Assembly: GCA_016713565.1 (NCBI GenBank)
Contig: JADJOX010000001.1
Location: forward strand, 474,262-538,261
Direction: 5' to 3'
DNA: 64,000 nt
From: Ignavibacteriota bacterium
Lineage (GTDB): Bacteria; Bacteroidota; Ignavibacteria; Ignavibacteriales; Melioribacteraceae
In this document: in pieces, positions 24,807-33,262 of the stretch
Position numbering within the stretch: position 1 is the first letter of the stretch
Layout: the number at the start of each line of letters is the position of its first letter
Translations under genes and position numbers: made by a program
The notes under the pieces: model-generated
Seen by the model: only the letters and a program-made list of their open reading frames with translations
What the model was told of the DNA's origin: nothing
The model's database searches: none

Positions 24807-26809
24807 ATGAAAAGACTAAACCTTCTTTTTATAATTCTTTTCAATTCTTCAATTTACTCACAAGAATTTTTTACGCCACAAACTAATATTAACTTGCAAG
24901 ACCCAGATATAGCATTTTGGTTAGATTATGATAATGACAATGATTTGGATATTCTAGTTTGTAAATATTCTACAACAGATCTTAAGACCGATTTATTTAT
25001 TTATGAAAATTATAATTATACGTTTAATACAAAAATAACTTTGCCGAGAATTTATAATCATATTTTTAAAATTGTACTTGAAGATTACAATAATGATGGA
25101 AATGTGGATATTGTTGTTAATGGTAGGGTCAATAGTGATTACAAAATAACTCTATTTTTTTATAATAAACAAAATAATTCATTCGAGTGGAATTATCTAA
25201 ATCTAAACCCCAATAAATATCAAAATTTTGACTGTGGTGATTACAATAATGACGGCATTATGGATATTATAACAACAGAAATTACTGACTGGAGTACTCA
25301 CGATGGTTTATTAAAAATATGGAACAAAGAAAATAATGATAACTATTCTTATACCAATATACAAATTACACATGCTGGTGAAGGTACATGTAAATTTGGG
25401 GATTGTGATAATGATGGAGATCTAGATATTCTTTTGAGTGATGGAATATTGATTAACAATAATAGTGCTTTTTAAAGTTAAATACTGTTATTTTTCCTAT
25501 TTCTGATACTGGTCCAACTGAATGGGTTGATTATGACTCAGACGGTGATCTTGATGTTTTTTTTAGCGGCTGGATTACTAGCTCCGATGGAATAACAGCT
25601 GGTCCAAAAATAATATTATATAAAAACGTTAATAATAATTTTATTGAAATGGCTTCCTTAATTATTAGCGTAATTACTCAAGGCACAAGTGAGTGGGGAG
25701 ATTATGATAATGATGGAGATCTTGATTTATTAATGAATGGATGGACTGATTCGTATCTCCCTTCCAGTAAAATTTATAAAAATGAGGGAAATGATATTTT
25801 CTCTGAAGTATCTGAAAACATTTTAAATACTACAAATGGAAAATGGGGAGATTATAATAATGATGGCTATCTTGATATTTTATTATCTGGTTCTTATATA
25901 CCGACAAATCCATTAAGTTATGTATATAGAAACATTATACATGCAAAAAAAATTAGTTATTCAATTCAAATGCCTAATTGTGGAAACACAAATGATCCGA
26001 TTGAAATATTTAGCGGAAATATTTATGAAGGTAATAAAATAGAATTTCCGGAATATACGCTTCCAACCGAATTAAGTTTTTTCCAAAACTTTTACAATAT
26101 GCTCGTAGGCGCTCAAATTGTATTCCCAAATAATGTCTTGAAAGAAAATATTCATATAAATGTAAATCTAAATATTTTGTGTGAAAGCGGATTATCTGAT
26201 AATCCAACAACAGAAGATATTTTGGAATTACTCTCGCTTTATGTTCAAGTTACCGGAGATTCTTCAGGCACACACGATTTATCTGATTATTATAGTTTAA
26301 TCGATAACGCAGAAATCTTGATAAAAATTCCTATAGAAAATATTCAAAGTTTTATTGATATAACTGATTTAGAAAATAATAAGTTCATTACATACATCAC
26401 AAAAAATGAATCTGGTTTAATTACTGAAGGAATTCGCGGAGAATTGGATTCTTTGTATTACACAATTTATTCAAATAATCTTACAGAAATTAATTTAGGT
26501 TATAAACAAAATGTAACTGATATAAAGAACATATCGGAAATTCCAATTACATACGCGCTTTATCAAAATTTTCCAAATCCATTTAATCCTAGTACATCAA
26601 TTAAATTCTCTATTCCAGAAACGGCTAATGTGAAACTTATTGTATATGATGTTTTAGGAAAAGCAATAACAACATTAGTAAATGAAAACAAATCACCCGG
26701 AATTTATGAAGTAGATTTTAATGGGTCCGAGTTATCAAGTGGAATTTATTTCTATAAAATAGAAATGGGCAAATATGTTTCAGTTAAAAAGATGATGTTA
26801 ATCAAATAA
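24807..26809 (+). pseudogene. T9SS-sorted FG-GAP/VCBS repeat protein with one frameshift
   Basis: ATG 24807 opens a signal peptide (MKRLNLLFIILFNSSIYSQ). The body has FG-GAP/VCBS calcium-binding type repeats with the core D-x-D-N-D-G-x-x-D-I/L: WLDYDNDNDLDILV, DYNNDGNVDIVV, DCDNDGDLDILL, DYDSDGDLDVFF, DYDNDGDLDLLM. The first frame stops at 25473-25475; the homologous frame resumes at once (LNTVIFPISDTGPTEWVDYDSDG) and runs to 26809. A single missing T in the GCTTTTTAAAG run explains the break, and the repaired length is about 667 residues. The C-terminus is a T9SS tail (YQNFPNPFNPSTSIKFSI) whose last residues, FYKIEMGKYVSVKK, match those of the PQQ-propeller genes. Confidence 0.8.
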
Positions 26810-27374
26810 ATGTACAATTATATGTTTTATTTAAAATCTGTAAAAAATCTTAAAAATTATTTTTATAAATATTATAATCATAAAAATTAGTTTAGAAGGC
26901 TAAAACTTAATAATTATTTTACTCCTGGAAAATATTGGCAAGACTCATATTACCGGGTCGGTAGCAATGTAAACAGAAAAATATAGGTAAAATTGATAAT
27001 TAGCATTTCGAAGATATACTATTTGCCGTTTAAGAAGATTTAAAAAACGTAAATTTAGTTAAATTGAATATTGGGATGGGTAAAAAGTAATTCTGTAAAG
27101 CAATTTTAGTAATATCCGCTAAATTCCTTGTTAAATAATCACTTATTTGCAGCAATCTGTCAACAATAAAAGTAACAACTATCTTAATTACAATTATTTA
27201 AAAAATAATTCATTATCAAAAAAACTTTCAATATGGCAAAATTATTTTCAAAATGAAAAAAAATATTATTAAATGGAAAGAATAATTAAATAATGCGCCA
27301 TTTTAATAGGCATAAATATTGAGTATATTTATTCAAATTCATAATTCATATAATTATTTATAAAAAAAATATTT
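26810..27374 (+). other. Intergenic region upstream of the NtrC-type regulator
   Basis: About 565 bases of very AT-rich DNA with no convincing gene. TTTTCAAAAT at 27246-27255 matches one arm of the palindrome at 30546-30569 and could be an autoregulatory half-site. A short frame around 26920-26985 is too short to identify. No terminator or riboswitch was recognised. Confidence 0.5.
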
Positions 27375-28721
27375 ATGAACAAAGGAAATATCTTAATAGT
27401 AGATGATCAACTTGAAATAAGAGAACTAATTTCAAAATTATTGAATCTGGAAAATTACAATTCATTTTGTGCTGAAAATATTGATGACGGTTTAAAAATA
27501 ATTTCCGATGAAGATATTCAAGTAATTGTACTCGATGTAAGATTAAATAACATTAACAGTATTGAATATATTCCGGAATTTAAAAAGAAAAATCCGCTGA
27601 TTGAAATAATTATGCTTACCGCATACGGCAGAATAAATGACGGTGTTCAATCGATAAAGCTTGGGGCATTTGATTATATTACAAAAGGAGATGATGACGA
27701 TAAAATAATTCCAACGGTTGAAAAGGCAATGGAAAAGAATAGATTGTCGTCTAAATTAAATAAGCTTGAAAATAAAATTAGAAGTAAATTCAAATATGAT
27801 AATATTATCGGATGTTCAAAAATAATAAAAGATAATATTGAACTCGCAAAGAAATTCACGGATTCCGATACAACGATTCTGCTGACGGGAGAAACCGGAA
27901 CAGGTAAGGAAGTATTTGCTCAAGCAATTCATTATGAAAGTTATAGGTCCGGCAAACCGTTTGTTGCAATAAATTGCAGCAGTATTCCAAAAGATATACT
28001 GGAATCGGAATTGTTCGGGTATAAAAAAGGTGCTTTTACTGGCGCTAATTCAAACAAAAAAGGTCTGTTTGAAGAGGCTGATGGAGGAACATTATTTTTA
28101 GATGAAATAAGCGAGATGTCCGTAAATCTGCAGGCAAAATTACTAAGAGTACTTGAAACAAATACTTTTATTAAACCCGGTGATTCAAAGGAAACTAAGG
28201 TTGATGTTAGAATTATTTCCGCAACAAATAAAAACATTGATGAAGAAATTAAAAAAGAAATGTTCAGAAAAGATTTGTTTTATAGAATCAGTACTTTTGT
28301 TTTAAATTTGCCCCCATTAAGGGAAAGAAAAGAAGATATTACGATTCTTGCGGAATATTTTATTACTCACTTCTCCAAAAAATTTAACAAGCCAATTGAT
28401 AATATTGATCCGGATTTTCATATTAAACTGATTATGTATCCATTCCCCGGAAATGTTCGCGAGTTGAGAAATTTGTGCGAAAGAGTTGTAATCCTTGCTG
28501 AGAACGGAAATATTTATTCAAAATACCTCCCGCAGGAGTTTTTCTTTCAACAAGAAAATCCTGATTATGTAAATAATATTTTGTCATTAAATGATTTGGA
28601 AAAACAGCACATTCAAAAAATACTCGCGTTTACACAAAATAATAAGAACAAAGCAGCAGATTTACTGGGCATTGGTTTAACAACACTATATAGAAAAATT
28701 GAACAATATGAAATAAAGTAA
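27375..28721 (+). CDS. Sigma-54-dependent response regulator (NtrC family)
   Basis: The 448-residue protein has the standard three-part layout. The receiver domain (1-120) has acidic pocket D10/D11, phosphoacceptor D54 (VLDVR), T82 and K104. The AAA+ domain has Walker A GETGTGKE at 172-179, the sigma-54 contact loop GAFTGA at 219-224 and Walker B GGTLFLDE. The C-terminus is a Fis-type helix-turn-helix (NKAADLLGIGLTTLYRKI). Phosphorylation by the kinase encoded 5 bases downstream should let it open sigma-54 promoters. A good sigma-54 promoter lies between the kinase and ktrB, making potassium uptake a likely target. The family is certain; the target is inference from position. Confidence 0.93.
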   Translation: MNKGNILIVDDQLEIRELISKLLNLENYNSFCAENIDDGLKIISDEDIQVIVLDVRLNNINSIEYIPEFKKKNPLIEIIMLTAYGRINDGVQSIKLGAFDYITKGDDDDKIIPTVEKAMEKNRLSSKLNKLENKIRSKFKYDNIIGCSKIIKDNIELAKKFTDSDTTILLTGETGTGKEVFAQAIHYESYRSGKPFVAINCSSIPKDILESELFGYKKGAFTGANSNKKGLFEEADGGTLFLDEISEMSVNLQAKLLRVLETNTFIKPGDSKETKVDVRIISATNKNIDEEIKKEMFRKDLFYRISTFVLNLPPLRERKEDITILAEYFITHFSKKFNKPIDNIDPDFHIKLIMYPFPGNVRELRNLCERVVILAENGNIYSKYLPQEFFFQQENPDYVNNILSLNDLEKQHIQKILAFTQNNKNKAADLLGIGLTTLYRKIEQYEIK

Positions 28722-28726
28722 TATTG

Positions 28727-30535
28727 ATGTTATCGCTAAAAACAAAAATTTACGGCAGTTTTTCTATAATTATTTTTACAATTATAGCATTGGTACTTTG
28801 CGGCATATATTCTTTAAACGAACTTGCCCAAGACTCTAGAGCAATTATTAAGGATAATTATCATTCAATTGATTATTCGTTTTTAATGATTGAGGAATTA
28901 GATAAATTCGAAGAGATCAGCCTTTCAAAAGATATTCATAACTATTCAGAAAAATTGACAAAGAAAGACTCATTGTTAAAAGTATTATCCAATTTTAGCG
29001 AAACATTGCTTCTGCAGAAAAATAATGTTACTGAAAAAGGTGAACTGGAACTTGTTAATCAGCTTGAAGTTTTTTTCAAAAATTGCAGAAATAAAATAAT
29101 TAGAGACAGCAATTCCAACCGGAATGCCGAAACGAGTATTGGATCTGAAATTCATTCAATGAGAAAAATTGTAGGTGATATTTATAAATTAAATATGAAT
29201 AGTATAATTCACAAAAATGCAATAGCAAAAAATACATCAGAAAAAGTTATAACGCTTATGTCAATAATTTCTTTCGGCAGTTTGTTAATTATACTTTTCT
29301 TTCTTGTAAAATTTCCAAATTACATAATTAAACCAATTGTGGAACTTACTTCCAAAATCAAAGCTATATCAGTTAAAAGTTTCGATCAGAAAATTAATTT
29401 CAAATCAGCCGATGAAATTGGTTCCTTGACAAATGCTTTTAATGTAATGACAGAAAGATTAAAGGAATTTGAGGAGCAGCATATTGATCAAAAAATATTT
29501 GATAAAAAAAGAATTGAAAGTTTGGTTTATGGTTTAAATGATGGAATAATACTTCTTGATGAATACAATAATATCGTTCTGATAAATTCCAAAGCGATAA
29601 AGTTATTTTCGTTAGAACAAATACAGACGCAAAATAAAAATATTTATGAATTAAGGAAACATTCAGACAAATTGGATAAGTATTGGGAAAAAATATTTAA
29701 TGAAAATAATAAAAACGGACAAATAGAAATTTATGATGTAGATTCCGAACAATACTTTAATGTTGACAATATTGAAATAAAACTTGAAAAAGCCTTAAAC
29801 AATAAGAGTGAAATTAAAGGAAAAGTTCTGATATTTAAAAATGTTACATTATTTAAAGAAAAGGATTTGGCAAAAACAAATTTAATCGCGACAGTTTCGC
29901 ACGAATTAAAAACTCCAATTTCATCAATCAATTTGAGTTTGAAATTATTGAACGATATCAGATTAGGCGCATTAAATGACGAACAAATAAAATTAGTTGA
30001 AGCAATTTCTTTACAGAATAGAAAACTATTAAGGGTAGTAAATGAATTATTGGATTTTGCGCAAGTTGAAACGGGAAGAATTAATTTAATAATTGAACAG
30101 ACTGATCCAATTCAATTGATAGATTTGGCAATTTCTGCGCTATTGGTTTTATTTTCGGAAAAAGAGATTGAGCTTGATTTTGAATTAATGGAAAATCCTC
30201 CATTAATAAAAGCCGACAAAGAAAAATCTGTTTGGATTTTGGTTAATTTATTAACTAACGCTATAAGATATTCTTCACTAAAGGGAAGAATTAAAATTAA
30301 ATTGGAAAAAATTGAAAACTATTTAATGTATTCAGTTATTGATAATGGTTCAGGCATATCCCAAGATGAGCTTGAAAACATTTTTAAGAAATTTGTACGT
30401 TCTGATAATAAAAAAGGGACCGGACTCGGCTTATCTATAGCAAAGGAAATGGTGGAAACGCAAGGCGGGAAAATTTGGGTAGAGAGTAAATTTCATGAAG
30501 GTTCTCAATTTCATTTCACGCTGCCAATCGCATAA
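28727..30535 (+). CDS. Membrane sensor histidine kinase with HAMP and PAS domains
   Basis: About 602 residues from ATG 28727, preferred over the TTG at 28724; it starts 5 bases after the response regulator stop, so the two form one operon. Domains in order: N-terminal membrane helix (IYGSFSIIIFTIIALVLCGI), a periplasmic helical sensor of about 150 residues, a second membrane helix (near 183-203), HAMP, a PAS-like domain (about 260-370, NDGIILLDEYNNIVLINSKA), HisKA with H392 in TVSHELKTPISS, and HATPase_c with N box (LVNLLTNAIRYS), DNGSG and GTGLGLSIA. The layout resembles KinB-type kinases, which pair with NtrC-family regulators. The signal sensed is unknown; the ktrB/ktrA genes downstream suggest ionic or osmotic stress, which is inference. 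Confidence 0.92.
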   Translation: MLSLKTKIYGSFSIIIFTIIALVLCGIYSLNELAQDSRAIIKDNYHSIDYSFLMIEELDKFEEISLSKDIHNYSEKLTKKDSLLKVLSNFSETLLLQKNNVTEKGELELVNQLEVFFKNCRNKIIRDSNSNRNAETSIGSEIHSMRKIVGDIYKLNMNSIIHKNAIAKNTSEKVITLMSIISFGSLLIILFFLVKFPNYIIKPIVELTSKIKAISVKSFDQKINFKSADEIGSLTNAFNVMTERLKEFEEQHIDQKIFDKKRIESLVYGLNDGIILLDEYNNIVLINSKAIKLFSLEQIQTQNKNIYELRKHSDKLDKYWEKIFNENNKNGQIEIYDVDSEQYFNVDNIEIKLEKALNNKSEIKGKVLIFKNVTLFKEKDLAKTNLIATVSHELKTPISSINLSLKLLNDIRLGALNDEQIKLVEAISLQNRKLLRVVNELLDFAQVETGRINLIIEQTDPIQLIDLAISALLVLFSEKEIELDFELMENPPLIKADKEKSVWILVNLLTNAIRYSSLKGRIKIKLEKIENYLMYSVIDNGSGISQDELENIFKKFVRSDNKKGTGLGLSIAKEMVETQGGKIWVESKFHEGSQFHFTLPIA

Positions 30536-30545
30536 CTGTTTTTCC

Positions 30546-30569
30546 ATTTTGAAAAATATTTTTCAAAAT
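30546..30569. promoter_or_regulatory. Perfect 24-bp palindrome, candidate enhancer site
   Basis: Twelve-base arms form a perfect dyad; the first arm is ATTTTGAAAAAT. It lies 11 bases after the kinase stop and about 76 bases upstream of the sigma-54 promoter at 30646, the usual place for an activator site of an NtrC-type regulator. It has no GC-rich stem or clean T run, so a terminator is less likely. The role is inferred. Confidence 0.5.
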
Positions 30570-30645
30570 AGAAACTTTCTCATCAACTTTAAAAAATAAC
30601 CTCAATATTTACCTTTTTTTACGTGTTTTTTTTGAACTATCAAAA

Positions 30646-30661
30646 TGGCATGTAAGTTGCA
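30646..30661 (+). promoter_or_regulatory. Sigma-54 promoter upstream of ktrB
   Basis: TGGCATG-N4-TTGCA has the invariant GG (30647-30648) and GC (30659-30660) separated by exactly ten bases, as sigma-54 promoters require. A start of transcription near 30672 would leave a leader of about 20 bases before the ktrB ATG at 30693. The adjacent sigma-54 activator gene makes the match much more credible. Confidence 0.75.
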
Positions 30662-30692
30662 AAATGTATAATGTAATTTATATAACAACAAA

Positions 30693-32021
30693 ATGAAGAA
30701 GAATATAAAATTTACACCAGTGCAGATTTTAAGTTTTGGCTACTTAATAATTATTTTGATTGGAGCTTTTTTATTGATGCTCCCGATTTCTTCTGTACAG
30801 CAGACTTCACAAAATTTTATTGACGCTTTTTTTACTTCAACATCCGCAATTTCTACAACGGGTTTAATTGTAGTTGATACCGGAACATATTATTCATTTT
30901 TTGGACAAATTATCATTTTGATTTTAATTCAAATCGGCGGCATCGGATATATGGCTATTTACGTAATTATAGTGATGCTTACGAGCAATAAATTTTCAAT
31001 AAGCAGTAAAAAATTCTTACGCGAATCAATTTCAAGGCTACCAAATATAAATTTAATAGGTTTTGGAAAATTAATAGTTATTTATGCTTCTGTAATTGAG
31101 CTGATTGGAACAGTATTATATTTTATTGTCTTTATTGAAAAATATTCAATCGGAGAGGCTTTATATATTTCAGTATTTCATTCAATCTCTGCATTCTGCA
31201 CCGCAGGATTTTCACTATTCTCTGATAGTTTTGTTTTATATCAATCTAATTGGATTGTTAACCTTAATACAAATTTTTTAGTCATTTCAGGTGCAATCGG
31301 ATTTTTTGTAATATTTGATATTTTACAGAAATTTAAAAGAAATTCATCCCAAAATAAATTTACGCTGCAGTCCAAATTGGTAATTTCAACCTCGTTTTAT
31401 TTGTATGCAATTGGGAGTATTTTAGTATTTCTAATTGAGGGTAATAAATTTTCAGCAAATATACTTGATAATATTTTATTTAGCTCATTTCAAGCAATTT
31501 CCGCATCAAGTACGGTTGGGTTTAATTCTGTCGACATAGGACAATTAACATCATCAAGTTTATTTATTTTAGTGATACTCATGTTTGTTGGAGGATCTCC
31601 CGGAAGCACAGCGGGAGGAATCAAAACAATTTCTTTTGCATTGCTGTCCATTTTTTCATTTGCTTTGATAAAAGATAAAAAAAATGTAATAGTGTTTAAG
31701 CGAAGTATAAATTTCAGTAACTTTTATAAATCTGTAGGTCAGATATTTATTGGTTTTACATCCGTGGTTATTTTTACATTGTTATTAACAATTTCGGAAC
31801 ACACTGATTTTATTAAATTACTATTTGAAGCAACCTCCGCATTTGGCACGGTTGGATTATCGACAGGGATTACATTTAACCTGACATACCTTGGAAAAAT
31901 CTATATCACAATTTTAATGTTGATTGGAAGAATTGGTCCATTTGCTTTAGGATTAATATTCCTTACAAAATCCAACGGTAATCATTTTAATTATCCTGAG
32001 GAAGAACTTTTTATTTCATAA
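30693..32021 (+). CDS. ktrB: Potassium uptake channel subunit, KtrB/TrkH family
   Basis: The 442-residue membrane protein has the four membrane-pore-membrane units of the Trk/Ktr/HKT superfamily. Each pore loop keeps the selectivity glycine: TSAISTTGLIVV, AFCTAGFSLF, ASSTVGFNSV and AFGTVGLSTG. Length and lack of a long N-terminal extension fit KtrB better than TrkH. It should carry K+ (often Na+-coupled) across the inner membrane under control of the cytosolic RCK ring made by the next gene, which starts 12 bases downstream. A sigma-54 promoter lies 32 bases upstream of the start, which is unusual for this transporter family. Confidence 0.92.
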   Translation: MKKNIKFTPVQILSFGYLIIILIGAFLLMLPISSVQQTSQNFIDAFFTSTSAISTTGLIVVDTGTYYSFFGQIIILILIQIGGIGYMAIYVIIVMLTSNKFSISSKKFLRESISRLPNINLIGFGKLIVIYASVIELIGTVLYFIVFIEKYSIGEALYISVFHSISAFCTAGFSLFSDSFVLYQSNWIVNLNTNFLVISGAIGFFVIFDILQKFKRNSSQNKFTLQSKLVISTSFYLYAIGSILVFLIEGNKFSANILDNILFSSFQAISASSTVGFNSVDIGQLTSSSLFILVILMFVGGSPGSTAGGIKTISFALLSIFSFALIKDKKNVIVFKRSINFSNFYKSVGQIFIGFTSVVIFTLLLTISEHTDFIKLLFEATSAFGTVGLSTGITFNLTYLGKIYITILMLIGRIGPFALGLIFLTKSNGNHFNYPEEELFIS

Positions 32022-32033
32022 TTGGAGTTAAAA

Positions 32034-32690
32034 ATGAAAAACTTTGCTGTATTGGGATTAGGAAATTTCGGTTTTAATATTGCCCGCAATCTTTCGGAGA
32101 AAGGTAAAAATGTTTTGGCAATAGATTCCGATCCAAATCAAATTGAAAAGATCAAAAACATCGTAAACGATGCAATAATCGGCGACATTAAAAATAAAGC
32201 TGTATTAACTGAGTTTTTGGATCAATCAATTGATACGGCTATTATAAGTACCGGTGATAATGAGTTTGATAGTATTTTGGCAGTGCATCATATTAAAGAA
32301 ATTGGCGTACAAAATATTATTGTAAAAGCAAATAATGATATGCACGCGCAAATATTAAAGCTTATGGGCGCGACTGAAATAATATTCCCTGAAAAAGATA
32401 TTGCAGAATGGATAGCGACAAGATTATCAGAACCAAATTTAATTGAAAGGATTCCTTTATCGGAAGATTATTCAATTGTTGAATATGCATGTCCGGATAA
32501 ATTTGCAGGTAATACTCTTCGCAAAATTCAATTAAGATCTAAATTCAACATTTTACTTATTGCTGTAAAAGACATTTTAACAAACGAATTTGTTTTAATG
32601 CCGGACGCAGATTTTAAGTTTAAACCGGATACAATTCTTCTATTAATGGGGAAAAAGAAAGATATAAATCAGATGAAATTAAAATATTGA
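32034..32690 (+). CDS. ktrA: RCK-domain regulatory subunit of K+ uptake (KtrA/TrkA type)
   Basis: The 218-residue protein starts at ATG 32034, preceded by TTGGAG; a TTG start at 32022 would abut the ktrB stop and is less likely. The N-terminal RCK_N Rossmann domain has the nucleotide-binding motif GLGNFGFNIA and an acidic residue ending strand 2 (AIDSD); a TrkA_C domain follows from about 135. A single RCK unit of this size is typical of KtrA rather than the double-unit TrkA. It binds nucleotides (ATP/ADP in KtrA) and gates KtrB from the cytoplasm. Direct adjacency to ktrB supports the assignment. Confidence 0.92.
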   Translation: MKNFAVLGLGNFGFNIARNLSEKGKNVLAIDSDPNQIEKIKNIVNDAIIGDIKNKAVLTEFLDQSIDTAIISTGDNEFDSILAVHHIKEIGVQNIIVKANNDMHAQILKLMGATEIIFPEKDIAEWIATRLSEPNLIERIPLSEDYSIVEYACPDKFAGNTLRKIQLRSKFNILLIAVKDILTNEFVLMPDADFKFKPDTILLLMGKKKDINQMKLKY

Positions 32691-32724
32691 CACTTATTAA
32701 AAGAATATAGTAAAGGGTGAAAAT

Positions 32725-32988
32725 ATGTTATTAAATATTCGAGTTCCAATTTATGATCAAAAGGATTTGATTGGAACAGCATTCAAAGAATTTGAAACGG
32801 ACATCCAACCGTTTTTAGAACTATCCCTTCAGGATGACGCATGGGAAGGAACCAGAAAAATAAATTCAATGGTTGCAAATATTAATACTGATAAAATTTA
32901 CATCGATTTGGAAAATTATTACATACATAATAATGAAGATTTTAAAAGTGTAAGAAAAAATTTTATCTCCAATGGTTGGAACTTATAA
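32725..32988 (+). CDS. Small hypothetical protein downstream of ktrA
   Basis: This 87-residue protein was not recognised. ATG 32725 follows AAAGGGTGAAAAT, a good ribosome site, 34 bases after ktrA, so it is probably in the same operon. It is soluble-looking and acidic, with a conserved-style ending (RKNFISNGWNL) and no membrane helix, cysteine pair or known motif. Position suggests a role linked to potassium uptake, but this is only context. The clear ribosome site argues that it is translated. Confidence 0.55.
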   Translation: MLLNIRVPIYDQKDLIGTAFKEFETDIQPFLELSLQDDAWEGTRKINSMVANINTDKIYIDLENYYIHNNEDFKSVRKNFISNGWNL

Positions 32989-33139
32989 ATAGCTTTATAG
33001 TTATTTAAGTAACTTAAATTTCATATATGAAGATCAATCAAGAAAATATTTTTAAAAATAATTATTATAGCATTTTATAAATTGTTTAAAAATACTATTT
33101 TAACACACATTTTTTTAACAATAAAGCGAGAAAATTAAA

Positions 33140-33211
33140 ATGCCAGATTCTGATGAACCTGACGCTAATTTAAGTAATAAACAATTTCAAAAAATCTTCT
33201 TACGGAAATAA
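33140..33211 (+). CDS. Acidic/proline-rich 23-residue leader ORF upstream of mgtE
   Basis: The ORF codes MPDSDEPDAN at its N-terminus and ends in a basic, hydrophobic FLRK. The layout resembles the enterobacterial MgtL leader (acidic/proline start MEPDP, then a basic tail), whose acidic-proline stretch makes ribosomes unstable at low magnesium and so turns on mgtA. Here the ORF ends 51 bases before an mgtE start, and its last codons overlap a sequence able to compete with the hairpin that masks the mgtE ribosome site. No strong Shine-Dalgarno precedes it (only GCGAG). No sequence homology to MgtL is claimed; the resemblance is compositional and positional. Confidence 0.45.
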   Translation: MPDSDEPDANLSNKQFQKIFLRK

Positions 33212-33259
33212 CCCCACAAACTAATTGGTTTATCTCCGTGATTTAAAGAATCGGAGATG
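33201..33259 (+). promoter_or_regulatory. Mutually exclusive hairpins controlling the mgtE ribosome site
   Basis: Stem A pairs ATCTCCG (33232-33238) with CGGAGAT (33252-33258) around a 13-base loop and hides the GGAG that serves mgtE. Stem B pairs TACGGA (33201-33206, the last codons of the leader ORF) with TCCGTG (33235-33240), using the same upstream strand as stem A, so only one can form. A ribosome reaching the leader stop would cover 33201-33206 and favour stem A (off); early drop-off would favour stem B (on). The pairing is visible; the switch is inferred. Confidence 0.45.
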
Positions 33260-33262
33260 CCT

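Noticed and set aside
26925..26985. Remnant of a transposase (KYWQDSYYRVG frame)
   Set aside because: The match to REP-associated transposase motifs is only a few residues and the frame is 23 codons long.
33121..33262. M-box (ykoK) magnesium riboswitch upstream of mgtE
   Set aside because: The leader is too short and none of the conserved M-box loops can be found; a peptide/hairpin mechanism fits better.
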